From: Acanthosepion esculentum
Taxonomy: Eukaryota; Mollusca; Cephalopoda; Sepiida; Sepiidae
Assembly (NCBI GenBank): GCA_964036315.1
Contig: OZ038507.1
Span: forward strand, 61,234,502 to 61,298,501
DNA length: 64,000 nt
Reading direction: 5' to 3'
The notes beneath the pieces were generated by a model. The model saw only the letters and a list, made by a program, of their open reading frames with translations, searched no databases and was not told where the DNA came from. Position numbers and translations under genes: made by a program. Below are positions 55,020 to 64,000 of the stretch, piece after piece (the first letter of the stretch is position 1; each line of letters opens with the position of its first letter).

Positions 55020-55935
55020 CTGGTTGAGGCAGGAAAAAGGATCGAGGCTTTCGAGAACAAATGCTTGAGAAAGCTCCTACTACTGGGAGCACAAAACCAT
55101 TGACTATGTACGGAGGGAAGGCCGGAAATCTCGACGGGCTGACAGTAATCTCTTCTCGATACTATTAAGCATCGGAAGATGACATGGTTTGGTCGCGTCA
55201 CACGACATAACAGCCTCTGCAAGACCATTATGCAAAGTACTGTTGAAGGCTTACGGCAAACGCTGGTCAAACAACATCAAAGAGTAGACGGACATGACAA
55301 TGCTAGAACTCCTGAGAGCCAAGGCCAACAGATCATCCTGGAGGAGTCTATCTGTTTCTTCCGAGGATTGAAGCGGTCAAGGAAATGATCATGACGAGGA
55401 GGAATTACTCCTTGTCGTTATTAAGCAGCGGAAGATGGCATGGTTTATGCACGACATGCGATGTAACAGCCTGTGCAAGACCATCATGCAAGACACTGTT
55501 GAAGGCGGACGCAAACGGGGATGGCAAACGCTGGTCAAACAACATCAAAGAGTAGACGGACATGACAATGCCAGAACTCCTGAGAGTCACCGCCAACAGA
55601 TCATCCTGGATGAGGCTATCAATTTTTTCTTGCCCTTAGGCACTCCCGAAGATTGAAGCGGTCAAGAAAAAATGATGATGAGGTGGAGGAATCACTCCTC
55701 ATCCTTATTAAGCGTCGGAAGATGACATGGTTTGGTCGCGTCACACGACATAACAGCCTCTGCAAGACCATCATGCAAGACACTGTTGAAGGCGGATGCA
55801 AGTGGGAACGGCAAACGCTGATCAGAGAACATCACAGAGTAGACGGACATGACAATACAGGAACTCCTGAAAGCCACAGCCCACAGATCATCCTGGGGAA
55901 GATTGTCTTTTTATTCTACCCGTAGGTCCACCACA
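55020..55935 (+). repeat. LINE-E RT C-terminus amplified three times
   Basis: A lead-in (RIEAFENKCLRKLL) is followed by three copies of a segment encoding FGRVTRHNSLCKTIMQ, then TVEGG, QTLVKQHQRVDGHDNA and RTPES. The anchor CGGAAGATG lies at 55174, 55430 and 55717 (periods ~256 and ~287). Each unit opens with a TTGAAGCGGTCAAG-type linker. This is the C-terminal tail of a LINE ORF2, with the catalytic domain absent. Confidence 0.83.
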
Positions 55936-56180
55936 ACGATTTTAGCAGTCATGGGATTAATGAAGGTGATGAGTATTGAAACAACTGATCAGGTCGTGTA
56001 CGTAGCTGTGCCAACAGACTATAGTATGAACAATTTGAAAGACAACAGGACCACGCCCGAGTGCTAAGTAAAAGATAGAAAATATGCATGCCTACGTATA
56101 TTTCATTGTATATTAATTTATTGCTATTATTTTTCTGGATTTTGTATCATTAAAACACGAAAAAAGATAGCATAGTAACT
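55935..56180. other. No gene seen
   Basis: Short ORF fragments only, no motif. Confidence 0.4.
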
Positions 56181-56395
56181 TTGCACCAACAATATTTCCA
56201 AAGAGCTATTGGCCCCAAACTTGGCCTATTCAGGGCCTGGAGAGCAGGGTATCCTTAAAAGTTTCAAGAAACCGGACAAGTAAAGGACAAAAGAAGTGGA
56301 AAGCCTAAAAACCAATCTCCAGCAGATGAACACTATTTGAAAGCCATGTCCTTTAGAAATAGGGGGAAAAAATCCGGTAAAGCAAAACACATGGC
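56180..56395 (+). pseudogene. Possible Tc1-like transposase helix-turn-helix fragment
   Basis: Reads FQETGQVKDKRSGKPKNQSP, then ADEHYLKAMSFRNRG, the linker pattern between the two helix-turn-helix parts of Tc1-type transposases. It is cut off by a SINE tail. Confidence 0.45.
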
Positions 56396-56570
56396 CTGAT
56401 TGATTAATAATTTTTTACGGTTTTTCAGCACTTTGCATGTTATTTAAAACCAGAAAATATTTTTACATTGTAAGAATTTTTTTAGCGATAATAATGATTT
56501 AGCAATACAATTCTTACTATTTAACCCATAACTGGGGAGAGAAGAGGTGGATTCATACCTAATCAGAATT
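56395..56570 (-). mobile_element. Composite-SINE tail fragment
   Basis: TTTAAAACCAGAAAATATTT, then TTTAACCCATAACTGGGGAG...GTGGATTCATACC matches other tails. Body and head are missing. Confidence 0.7.
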
Positions 56571-56734
56571 TGATGGACAAACGAGAAATTATGTATCTAT
56601 AAAGTGAGGGATCAATTCTATATTACAATCAAAACACAAACTGATCCCTTACTTTGTAGCAAGGGTAGTTTCTATGCATTTATATCCCAGATAATATAAA
56701 TAAATCTAAAAGACATGCCTGTGTGGCTAATCAG

Positions 56735-57806
56735 TATTTGATTGGTCCTTTTCAACGGCTTATCAACTCTTCGTAGGTTATTTAAAGCCAGAAAATATTT
56801 TAAGATTCTATAAATAATACTGGTTTTAATGATACATGTCTTACCAGTTAACCCATAGCTGGGGGGGAAGAGATGGATTTATACCATTCCCATTGGTATT
56901 TGCGCGTAAGAGAATATAACGAAGCCAACTGGAATTGTAATTCGGCTCTACGATTAACAATTTCGAGCCATTATCCATTAGACCAACCGCACATCCAAGC
57001 TTACAGCATTCCGAAGTATTTCCAAGCGGTCACCCATCTAGGTACTGACCAGGCTAGACGTTGCTTAAATTTAGTGATCGAGTGTTAACTGTTCTTTCAA
57101 CGTGATGTGGCCGCAAGTCATACCACTCACTCATCCAAGCTTACAGCACATGGTATTCCCAAGCGGTTACCCATCTAGGTACTGACCAGGCTCGACATTG
57201 CTTAATATTGGGGATTGGTCGAGAATAGGTCTTTCAACGTGATCTAGCTGTAAACCATACCATCAGCCCATCCAAGCCTACAGCACATGGTATGCTCAAG
57301 TGGTCACCCTTCCAGGTATCGGCCAAGCTCGACGATGGTTAATTTCGGTAATCGGACGAGAACCGGTCTTTCAACGTGATGTGGCCGCAAGACATACCAC
57401 TCACCCATCCAAACTTACAGCGCATGGTATTCCCAAGCGGTCACCCATCTAGGTACTGACCAGGCTCGGCGTTGCTTAAATTCAGAGATCGGGCGTTAAC
57501 TGGTCTCTCAATGTGATGTGGCCGTTAGCCATACCACTCACCCATCCAAGCTTACAGCACATGATATTCCCAAGCGGTCACCTATCTAGGTAATAACCAG
57601 GCTCGGCGTTGCTTAAATTCAGAGATCGGGCGTTAACTGGTCTTTCAATGTGATGTGGCCGTAAGCCATACCACTCACCCATCCAAGCTTACAGCACATA
57701 GTATTCCCAAGCGGTCACCTATCTAGGTAGTGACCAAGCTCGACGTTGCTTAAATTCAGTGATCGGGCGTTAACCAGTCTTTCAACATGATGTGGCCGTA
57801 AGCCAC
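56735..57806 (-). mobile_element. Composite SINE with six tandem 5S-like heads
   Basis: Read on the minus strand: six 5S-like units (57806 down to 56997), then a tRNA-like body with GGTCTAATGGATAATGGCTC and an AATTACAATTCCAG B-box-like block, then the family tail ending near 56735. Other copies in the window have one head or none. The multimer is contiguous with a normal body and tail, so it is one composite unit and not a separate rDNA locus. Confidence 0.85.
56997..57806 (-). repeat. Tandem 5S rRNA-like array, six units of 137 bp
   Basis: Units begin (plus-strand coordinates) at 56997, 57137, 57274, 57411, 57548 and 57685. Each ~120-bp 5S-like part contains CAAGCGGTCACCCATCTAGG and TGACCAGGCTCGGCGTTGC. 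They are joined by a ~17-bp linker (ATACCACTCACCCATCC). The units share differences from 5S consensus (CTTTCAACGTGATGTGGCCG, TCGGGCGTTAAC), so they multiplied after leaving the rDNA. No pol III T-stretch lies between units. Confidence 0.92.
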
Positions 57807-57809
57807 AGG

Positions 57810-58690
57810 ACCTAAGAGGTGCATCTTCCCATTCAATTGATCTATCTTATATTTACCGAAGCCTCATCAGATAGATACGCTTACATTGAGACCCTATCAA
57901 GAAGCTATTCTTAAGGAAGGGAAATAGGGAAAAAAGCTGAGATATACCAAATTATCCAAGATGTGGACTGACAATCTGTAGTAACAGGCTTTATTAAGCG
58001 ATGGATCCAAGTTTAAAGTTTTAGGTTGAAATCGTAGTCAATATTTACGGCCAAGAGAGAACTACAGACGTGAGTGTCTGGAGCAAACCCCTACATGCTC
58101 GGTAATAAAGTCACATTTTAAAAAAAGACGCAGAAAAAGTCACAATCTTGACTTGGAAAAAAGTTACAATTAACCAGTAATAAGTTTATCTATATCTATA
58201 TATTCACGAGTTTTGTTTCCAACATAAATTCACAGTAAATCCATCCAACTCCTAAAGAAAAAAGTTTACTAACAATGTTACGGTGCGATATTCGATATAT
58301 TTTATAGTCACGCAGTCTTAGTGTGCATAAGACCCGACTTTATGTGAAGAAAGTCTCAATTTGATATTAAAAATTTTAATTAAAAATTCCTTGAATTTTC
58401 AATTTATTTATGAGACTGGAATTTGGTTAAATTTGGGTATAAGAGGCTGGGATTTGTCCACCGGGATTTTGTCCGCTGGGTTATTGTATGCTGTGTGGAC
58501 GTCTTGTTCTGTTTCTTTTTTTCTTATGACTTTTTTTACCTATGACTTTTTTTTTACCTCTGACCTTTTGTATATCTGGATTCGGCCTGTAGAATAAAAA
58601 AATATGAAGGCGTTAAATGCCCGAAGAAAATTAATAATCAAAAGTGTAATTTTTTAGCGTAAATTACTGATTTGAAAAAAAGGCTTCCAT
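57810..58690. other. No gene seen
   Basis: TCGGTAATAAAGTCACATTT at 58100 has a partner at about 60020, a minor repeat. No ORF with a family motif. Confidence 0.45.
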
Positions 58691-58729
58691 GCGTTAATGT
58701 ATCCAAAAGGAGAGACATGTCTTATTGCA

Positions 58730-58880
58730 AAAACAAACTACATCCGCGACCTGGGTAAGACGATAAACTACATCCAACAGCATTCCTCTGATCAGGAGGT
58801 TTTGAGGAGCATGGAACCACCTCTTAATTGCTGGTGTTCCCAGGTCCACCCTGTTAGGGTCCCAGCTATCGGCAAATAGT
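58730..58880 (+). repeat. Dispersed repeat shared with 36361-36580
   Basis: ACGATAAACTACATCCAACA, CTCTTAATTGCTGGTGTTCC and GTCCCAGCTA match the minus-coding locus at 36.4 kb. Confidence 0.78.
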
Positions 58881-58896
58881 TAACTATTTGCCCATA

Positions 58897-59130
58897 GCTA
58901 GAGACCTGTCATAATAGATCATTCCATCTTAAATAATTAAAGACATGTCGTAATAGATCATTCCATCTTAAATAATTAGAGACATGTCATAATAGATCAT
59001 TCCATCTTAAATAATTAGAGACATGTCATAATAGATCATTCCATCTTAAATAATTAGAGACATGTCGTAATAGATCATTCCATTTTAAATAATTAGAGAC
59101 ATGTCGTAATAGATCATTCCATCTTAAATA
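58897..59130 (+). repeat. 39-bp minisatellite, six copies, inside family R
   Basis: Unit TTAGAGACATGTCATAATAG plus ATCATTCCATCTTAAATAA. It overlaps the sequence that forms the 23-bp unit at 39.9 kb but uses different borders. Confidence 0.93.
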
Positions 59131-59379
59131 AATCAACAATGTTTGGCGGCAATTTTTAATATCAATTTGAGATTTTTCTTGTTAAAATATGGAAGAATTT
59201 TAACATTCAACGTCATGGAAAAAAATTGTGCATTTTATAGAGCGTTTTTTTTCTTTTTCGGAACTTAGCATGAACAAAACAAATTTATGGATTTGGGGAA
59301 AAAAAAGAAAAAGCCCGATAATGACGTCAAAATATGCGAATATTCAGTTGTGCTTAGTTGAATTTGTAACATATATAGC

Positions 59380-59872
59380 GATTTTCCAAGCGTAGCTTAG
59401 ATAGGATACAAGGTCGAAAGTAGAGGGCACATAGTGAGGATCGAACTCGCTACTCAGTCGTAACTGTTCTAGCGAGACAAGCTTGCTAACCATTACAACA
59501 CGTCGTGAGGCTCAATGAATTTCTAAGCGTAGCTTAGATGTGTAACAAGGCCGAAAGTAGTGATTTTCCAAGCATGGCTTAGATGTGGCACAAGGCTGAA
59601 ACATTTTCAAAGCGTAGCTTAGATGTGGCACAAGACCGAAAATATGGGGCACCCAATGAGGATCTAATTCACTACTCAGTCGTAATTGTTCTAGCGAGAC
59701 AAGCTTGCTAGCCATTACACCGCCTCGAGGTACCTTTTAATAATTTTTTAAGCGTTGCTTAGATGCTTTAAAAGGCCGAAAGTATGGGACACCCAGTGAG
59801 GATCGAACTCACAATTCAGTTGTAATTGGTCTAGCGAGACAAGCTGGCTAACCATTACACCACATCGAGGTG
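59380..59872 (-). mobile_element. Cluster of three tRNA-like SINE units
   Basis: B-box-like GAGGATCGAACTC (or GAGGATCTAATTC) at about 59446, 59657 and 59798, each followed by CTAGCGAGACAAGC and the A-box complement AACCATTACA. Tails read AAGCGTAGCTTAGATGTGGC. Same family as 38147-38375. Confidence 0.8.
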
Positions 59873-59959
59873 CAATGTATATAAATGTAGGTAGAAAAGA
59901 AAAGCAAATGTTGATCAGATAGCGACAGTCACAAATCACTGCCCGGACACCGAATTTGT

Positions 59960-60185
59960 ATTTTCCCCGCGCCCGAAAGTTAACATAAGATAAAATGAAA
60001 ACATTCGATATAGGATGGTCGGCAATAAAGTCACAGGGGAAAAAAAGACACAATTTTGGCTGGAAAAAAAAAATAAAAAAACAAACTACATTTAAAATGT
60101 CTTGGTTTTTTCCGAGCGACATGTATAAAAATAGGTAAATTTTCACTATAACACCCGAGCATCATTCACTGCTGCACTATTTTCT
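59960..60185. other. No gene seen
   Basis: Unassigned apart from the AATAAAGTCACA minor repeat. Confidence 0.4.
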
Positions 60186-60188
60186 CTC

Positions 60189-60767
60189 AGAAATTAGTAC
60201 ACGCTTCCGGAAAGCGATTTTTTAAAAAACTTAATTTACGAAGAAAGTTAACTTTCATTCAAATATATGTAAACATCGAAAAATAAAAGAATAACAATTA
60301 ATTTTTTTTTTTTAAGAAGAAAGTTAACTTTCAAATATATAAAAATAATACAAAAATTAATGCACAAACTTGGTAAAGTAGAAGGGTTGATTCTATTATT
60401 TCATTAGTTTTTAAAAACAGAAAGAAAACCCCTCCCCTAACCTTTACTCCTAACCCTAAAGAAAAAAAAACATTAAATTAAACAGAAAGAAAAAAACCCT
60501 CCCCTAATCTTTACTCCTAACCCTAAAGAAAAATTAAAAAACATTAAGAAAACCCCTTCCCCAACCTTTACTCCTAACCCTAAAGAAAAATAAAAAACAT
60601 TAAAATAAACAGAAAGAAAACCCCTCCCCTAATCTTTACTCCTAACCCTAAAGAAAAATAAAAAAACATTAAGAAAACCCCTCCCTCAACTTTTACTCCT
60701 AACCCTGAAGAAAAATAAAAAACATTAAATTAAATAATTGCTTCTTTACGGAAGCGCGTACTAATTT
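60189..60767. mobile_element. Foldback/MITE with telomere-like minisatellite core
   Basis: AGAAATTAGTACACGCTTCC at 60189 is mirrored by GGAAGCGCGTACTAATTTCT at 60748. The interior holds the CTCCTAACCCTAAAG minisatellite and a small duplication of AGAAAGTTAACTTTC (60241, 60318). Confidence 0.72.
60415..60735. repeat. Five-unit minisatellite with alternating 67/57-bp periods
   Basis: CTCCTAACCCTAAAG starts near 60447, 60514, 60571, 60639 and 60696. Long units contain an extra AAACAGAAAG block. CTAACCCTAA is 1.7 units of the animal telomere hexamer, but it occurs only once per unit. Confidence 0.92.
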
Positions 60768-61019
60768 CTTGAAGGACTTCCTGTTTAGGGAAGTAAAAGG
60801 GTCAAATTTTATAACTACGCAGGAAATTGTCAGCACTGTTTTTACTTATCAATAAGCCGGTAATGGCTGACGAAAGACCAGGAAAAAGTCCGATTTTTTT
60901 CGGGTCGTTAACATCCAAAAAGGTAGGTTTCTTCAATATCTAATTGTTGATTTGAGTTCAGCATATACATTTGCACGGAAAAAAGACTATTTTTGAAAAA
61001 TTTGAAGGAATATTAGCGC

Positions 61020-61650
61020 TCGGGTGTTAAAATGAATATTTACATAAAAATATTCGGACGGAAAAAAAGACCCCAGAATGACGTCAAAATATGCGAAATT
61101 TTTTCATTCTTTATCAATAGACAGTTGTGCTTAGTTTAACTTGTAACGTATATAAATAAATGTAGATAGAAAAAAAGCAAATATTGATAAGATAGCGAGG
61201 GTTACAAAGCGCTGCCCAGGAACCCCAATCAGGCTTGGTTACCCCGAACACGATCGGACGTTGTATGCACATGTCCTGAATGTACGCATGATGTAAAACT
61301 GTACTCTTAATATAAGTATGCATTTGCCATACACTATATTCATTTTACGATGTAAATATCTGAACTAGCTCGTGAGATTTTTGTTGTTAAAATGTAGAAT
61401 AATTTTAACACATCCAACATTATGGATAAAAAATAGGGAATTTTATTTTTATATAGTGCTTTTTCGAGATTTAGCATGATTGAAAAGATAAAACACGTAT
61501 TTGCAAACCCACAACACAAAAATATGTCAAAATCTGCAAAAAAAAAATTCATCTTTTAATAGTCAGTTGAGCTTAATTAATTTTTAACGTATATAAACTT
61601 AGGTAGGAAAAAAAACAAAAAAAAAACAAATGTTGATAAAATTGCGAGGG
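61020..61650 (+). repeat. Two partial family R copies plus a 107-bp-family fragment
   Basis: 61060-61240 (CCCAGAATGACGTCAAAATA, AAATATTGATAAGATAGCGA) and 61370-61650 (GAGATTTTTGTTGTTAAAAT, CAAATGTTGATAAAATTGCG). The interval 61255-61370 matches the repeat at 40.8 kb. Confidence 0.75.
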
Positions 61651-61861
61651 TCACAAAACAACTACCGGGGCCTCCAATCAGGATTAGAACCCATCCAGTC
61701 AGTTACCGAGCCTGAATTCATTTCAAGTCCATCATTTAAGGTTTTGTTTATCTAAAATATTATAAATCTAAATCTTGTTTTTCAACTTGGCCGAACATTG
61801 ACTTTTTGAGTCACCAGTGGAAATCACACAAATACTAAATGGGTTCCTGCGCACCAACACA

Positions 61862-61883
61862 AGCACGCACACACACACACACA

Positions 61884-61974
<91 letters not shown>

Positions 61975-61982
61975 TGTGTGTT
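61862..61982. repeat. (CA)n(TA)n microsatellite
   Basis: CA run at 61866-61886 then about 42 TA units. Confidence 0.97.
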
Positions 61983-61984
61983 TT

Positions 61985-62290
61985 GGTAGAGAAGCATTTG
62001 CCAAGAGTAGACAATCTGAACTTAAGTGGACCACTCGCCTCGCTGCCAGCCACTCCCAACGTCCCATATACGGGCCAAAACGCCTTAGATCGTAATTAGA
62101 GTAATTAATTAATGTAATGTCTACAGTCAATAACCTGGTGAAGAGGGACGCTTAAGTGTCGAACACTTATCAGTTGCGAGCCAAGATTTGGTGAAGTTCT
62201 CGTTCATTCTCGCGAGAAACAAAGAGTGTTTAAAATGAACCCGTATATTTCCTGCTTCCATTAGAAGGAAGTTTGTGATAGGAAATTAAT
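61985..62290. other. No gene seen
   Basis: Unassigned sequence before the GATA satellite. Confidence 0.45.
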
Positions 62291-62291
62291 G

Positions 62292-62293
<2 letters not shown>

Positions 62294-62358
<65 letters not shown>

Positions 62359-62485
62359 AATTAATAGATAGAAAGAAAGCTAAAAAGAAATGAACAGATT
62401 GAAAAAGATAGATAGATAGATATGAATAAATTGAGATAGATGTGAACTGACTGAGATAGGTAGAAAGAAAGAAAGGTTAGTGTGT

Positions 62486-62531
<46 letters not shown>

Positions 62532-62544
62532 TGATCTGGCTGTA

Positions 62545-62591
<47 letters not shown>

Positions 62592-62604
62592 TGATCTGGC
62601 TGTA

Positions 62605-62683
<79 letters not shown>

Positions 62684-62746
62684 TGTATAAATTGAGATAG
62701 ATGTGAATTGACTGAGATAGGTAGAAAGAAAGAAAGGTTAGTGTGT

Positions 62747-62788
<42 letters not shown>

Positions 62789-62801
62789 TGATCTGGCTGT
62801 A

Positions 62802-62860
<59 letters not shown>

Positions 62861-62873
62861 TGATCTGGCTTTA

Positions 62874-62928
<55 letters not shown>

Positions 62929-62988
62929 TGTATAAATTGAGATAGATGTGAACTGACTGAGATAGGTAGAAAGAAAGAAAGGTTAGTG

Positions 62989-63054
<66 letters not shown>

Positions 63055-63066
63055 GATCTGGCTGTA

Positions 63067-63133
<67 letters not shown>

Positions 63134-63146
63134 TGATCTGGCTTTA

Positions 63147-63209
<63 letters not shown>

Positions 63210-63269
63210 TGTATAAATTGAGATAGATGTGAACTGACTGAGATAGGTAGAAAGAAAGAAAGGTTAGTG

Positions 63270-63325
<56 letters not shown>

Positions 63326-63337
63326 GATCTGGCTGTA

Positions 63338-63400
<63 letters not shown>

Positions 63401-63413
63401 TGATCTGGCTGTA

Positions 63414-63484
<71 letters not shown>

Positions 63485-63547
63485 TGTATAAATTGAGATA
63501 GATGTGAACTGACTGAGATAGGTAGAAAGAAAGAAAGGTTAGTGTGT

Positions 63548-63621
<74 letters not shown>

Positions 63622-63634
63622 TGATCTGGCTGTA

Positions 63635-63697
<63 letters not shown>

Positions 63698-63710
63698 TGA
63701 TCTGGCTGTA

Positions 63711-63772
<62 letters not shown>

Positions 63773-63784
63773 GATCTGGCTGTA

Positions 63785-63843
<59 letters not shown>

Positions 63844-63902
63844 TGAATAAATTGAGATAGATTAATCTGAACTGACTGAAATAGGAAGAAAGAAAGAAGG
63901 TC

Positions 63903-63958
<56 letters not shown>

Positions 63959-64000
63959 GGGAACAGAATGAGATAGATAGATAGATAGATAGATAGATAG
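62294..64000. repeat. Higher-order (GATA)n satellite, continues past the window
   Basis: GATA arrays of 8-20 units are separated by two recurrent spacers: one with TATAAATTGAGATAGATGTG and CTGACTGAGATAGGTAGAAA (near 62421, 62681, 62927, 63208, 63482 and 63841), and TATGATCTGGCT(G/T)TAA. The long spacer sets a higher-order period of about 246-358 bp. Confidence 0.97.

Larger units (their letters stand above)
58895..59960 (+). repeat. Dispersed repeat family R, copy 5, split by SINEs
   Basis: The core and right part are at 58895-59375 (TTAGCATGAACAAAACAAAT). The last part (GTATATAAATGTAGGTAGAA, CAAATGTTGATCAGATAGCG) resumes at about 59874 after the tRNA-SINE cluster. Confidence 0.8.

Noticed and set aside
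56997..57806. Functional 5S rRNA gene cluster
   Set aside because: Units carry shared departures from 5S consensus, a 17-bp linker too short for a normal 5S spacer, no T-run terminators, and they continue into a SINE body.
58897..59130. 39-bp repeats considered as CRISPR-like
   Set aside because: Contiguous near-identical units without spacers, and part of family R.
59380..59872. Functional tRNA genes
   Set aside because: A- and B-box-like motifs are present, but acceptor stems do not pair convincingly and each unit has a SINE tail.
60415..60735. Interstitial telomere array
   Set aside because: Only one CTAACCCTAA per 57-67-bp unit, not a run of TTAGGG.

Overview
The window looks like a gene-poor, repeat-saturated stretch of a large animal nuclear genome. 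I find no host protein-coding gene. Every ORF that can be interpreted is a broken piece of a transposable element, and the longest ORFs are artefacts of simple repeats. The mixture seen here is long (TA)n and (GATA)n arrays, Penelope-like elements (PLEs) with hammerhead-ribozyme-like termini, several LINE clades, mariner/Tc1 relics and 5S/tRNA composite SINEs. That mixture fits a lophotrochozoan, most likely a mollusc and possibly a cephalopod. The taxon is an inference, not something read directly.

Labels used below. LINE-A: APE-endonuclease LINE whose C-terminus carries SVLLYGSECWT. LINE-B: jockey/CR1-like LINE whose C-terminus carries SRTSRLWNSLP and whose 3' end reads CTTGGGGTGATA-polyA. 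LINE-C: LINE with a restriction-like (PD...D) endonuclease C-terminus and (AAT)n tails. LINE-D: Tx1/L1-like LINE. LINE-E: LINE whose C-terminus carries WFGRVTRH. Family R and family A: two A+T-rich dispersed repeats without a coding core.

Layout. 0-6.8 kb: composite SINE, family A, a 234-bp duplication, a LINE-A tail amplified as five 189-bp units, and a mariner relic. 6.8-8.05 kb: about 55 copies of a 22-bp minisatellite. 8-15.8 kb: family R (one copy split by a Tc1-like element), PLE and LINE-B tails, family A, PLE fragments and (TA)n. 15.9-20.8 kb: polypyrimidine tracts, composite SINEs, a tail-to-tail LINE-B pair and an 8-bp minisatellite. 21-27 kb: a LINE-A copy with a 7 x 138-bp tandem C-terminus, a duplicated LINE-A/LINE-B junction and family R. 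27-31 kb: LINE-B, LINE-D, LTR-element pieces and LINE-A. 31-34 kb: PLE remnants, an ~85-bp satellite and a 400-bp palindrome. 34-42 kb: LINE-B, a pogo/Tigger-like element, a pyrimidine minisatellite and family R with a 23-bp array. 42-52 kb: LINE-B, a snap-back mariner relative, nested LINE-C copies, a perfect-TIR mariner MITE and a hAT end. 52-54 kb: a hammerhead-bearing SINE, a PLE GIY-YIG remnant and a dimeric palindrome. 55-58 kb: tandem LINE-E tails and a SINE with six 5S-like heads. 58.7-62 kb: family R, a tRNA-SINE cluster and a foldback element with a telomere-like core. 62.3 kb to the end: a higher-order (GATA)n satellite that runs off the window.

The recurring theme is local tandem amplification of transposon-derived pieces (LINE C-termini, SINE heads, repeat cores) together with inverted-repeat rearrangements. 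The most unusual items are the 5S-multimer SINE at 56.7-57.8 kb, the pol III/hammerhead unit at 52.25-52.39 kb, and three independent tandem amplifications of LINE reverse-transcriptase C-termini.
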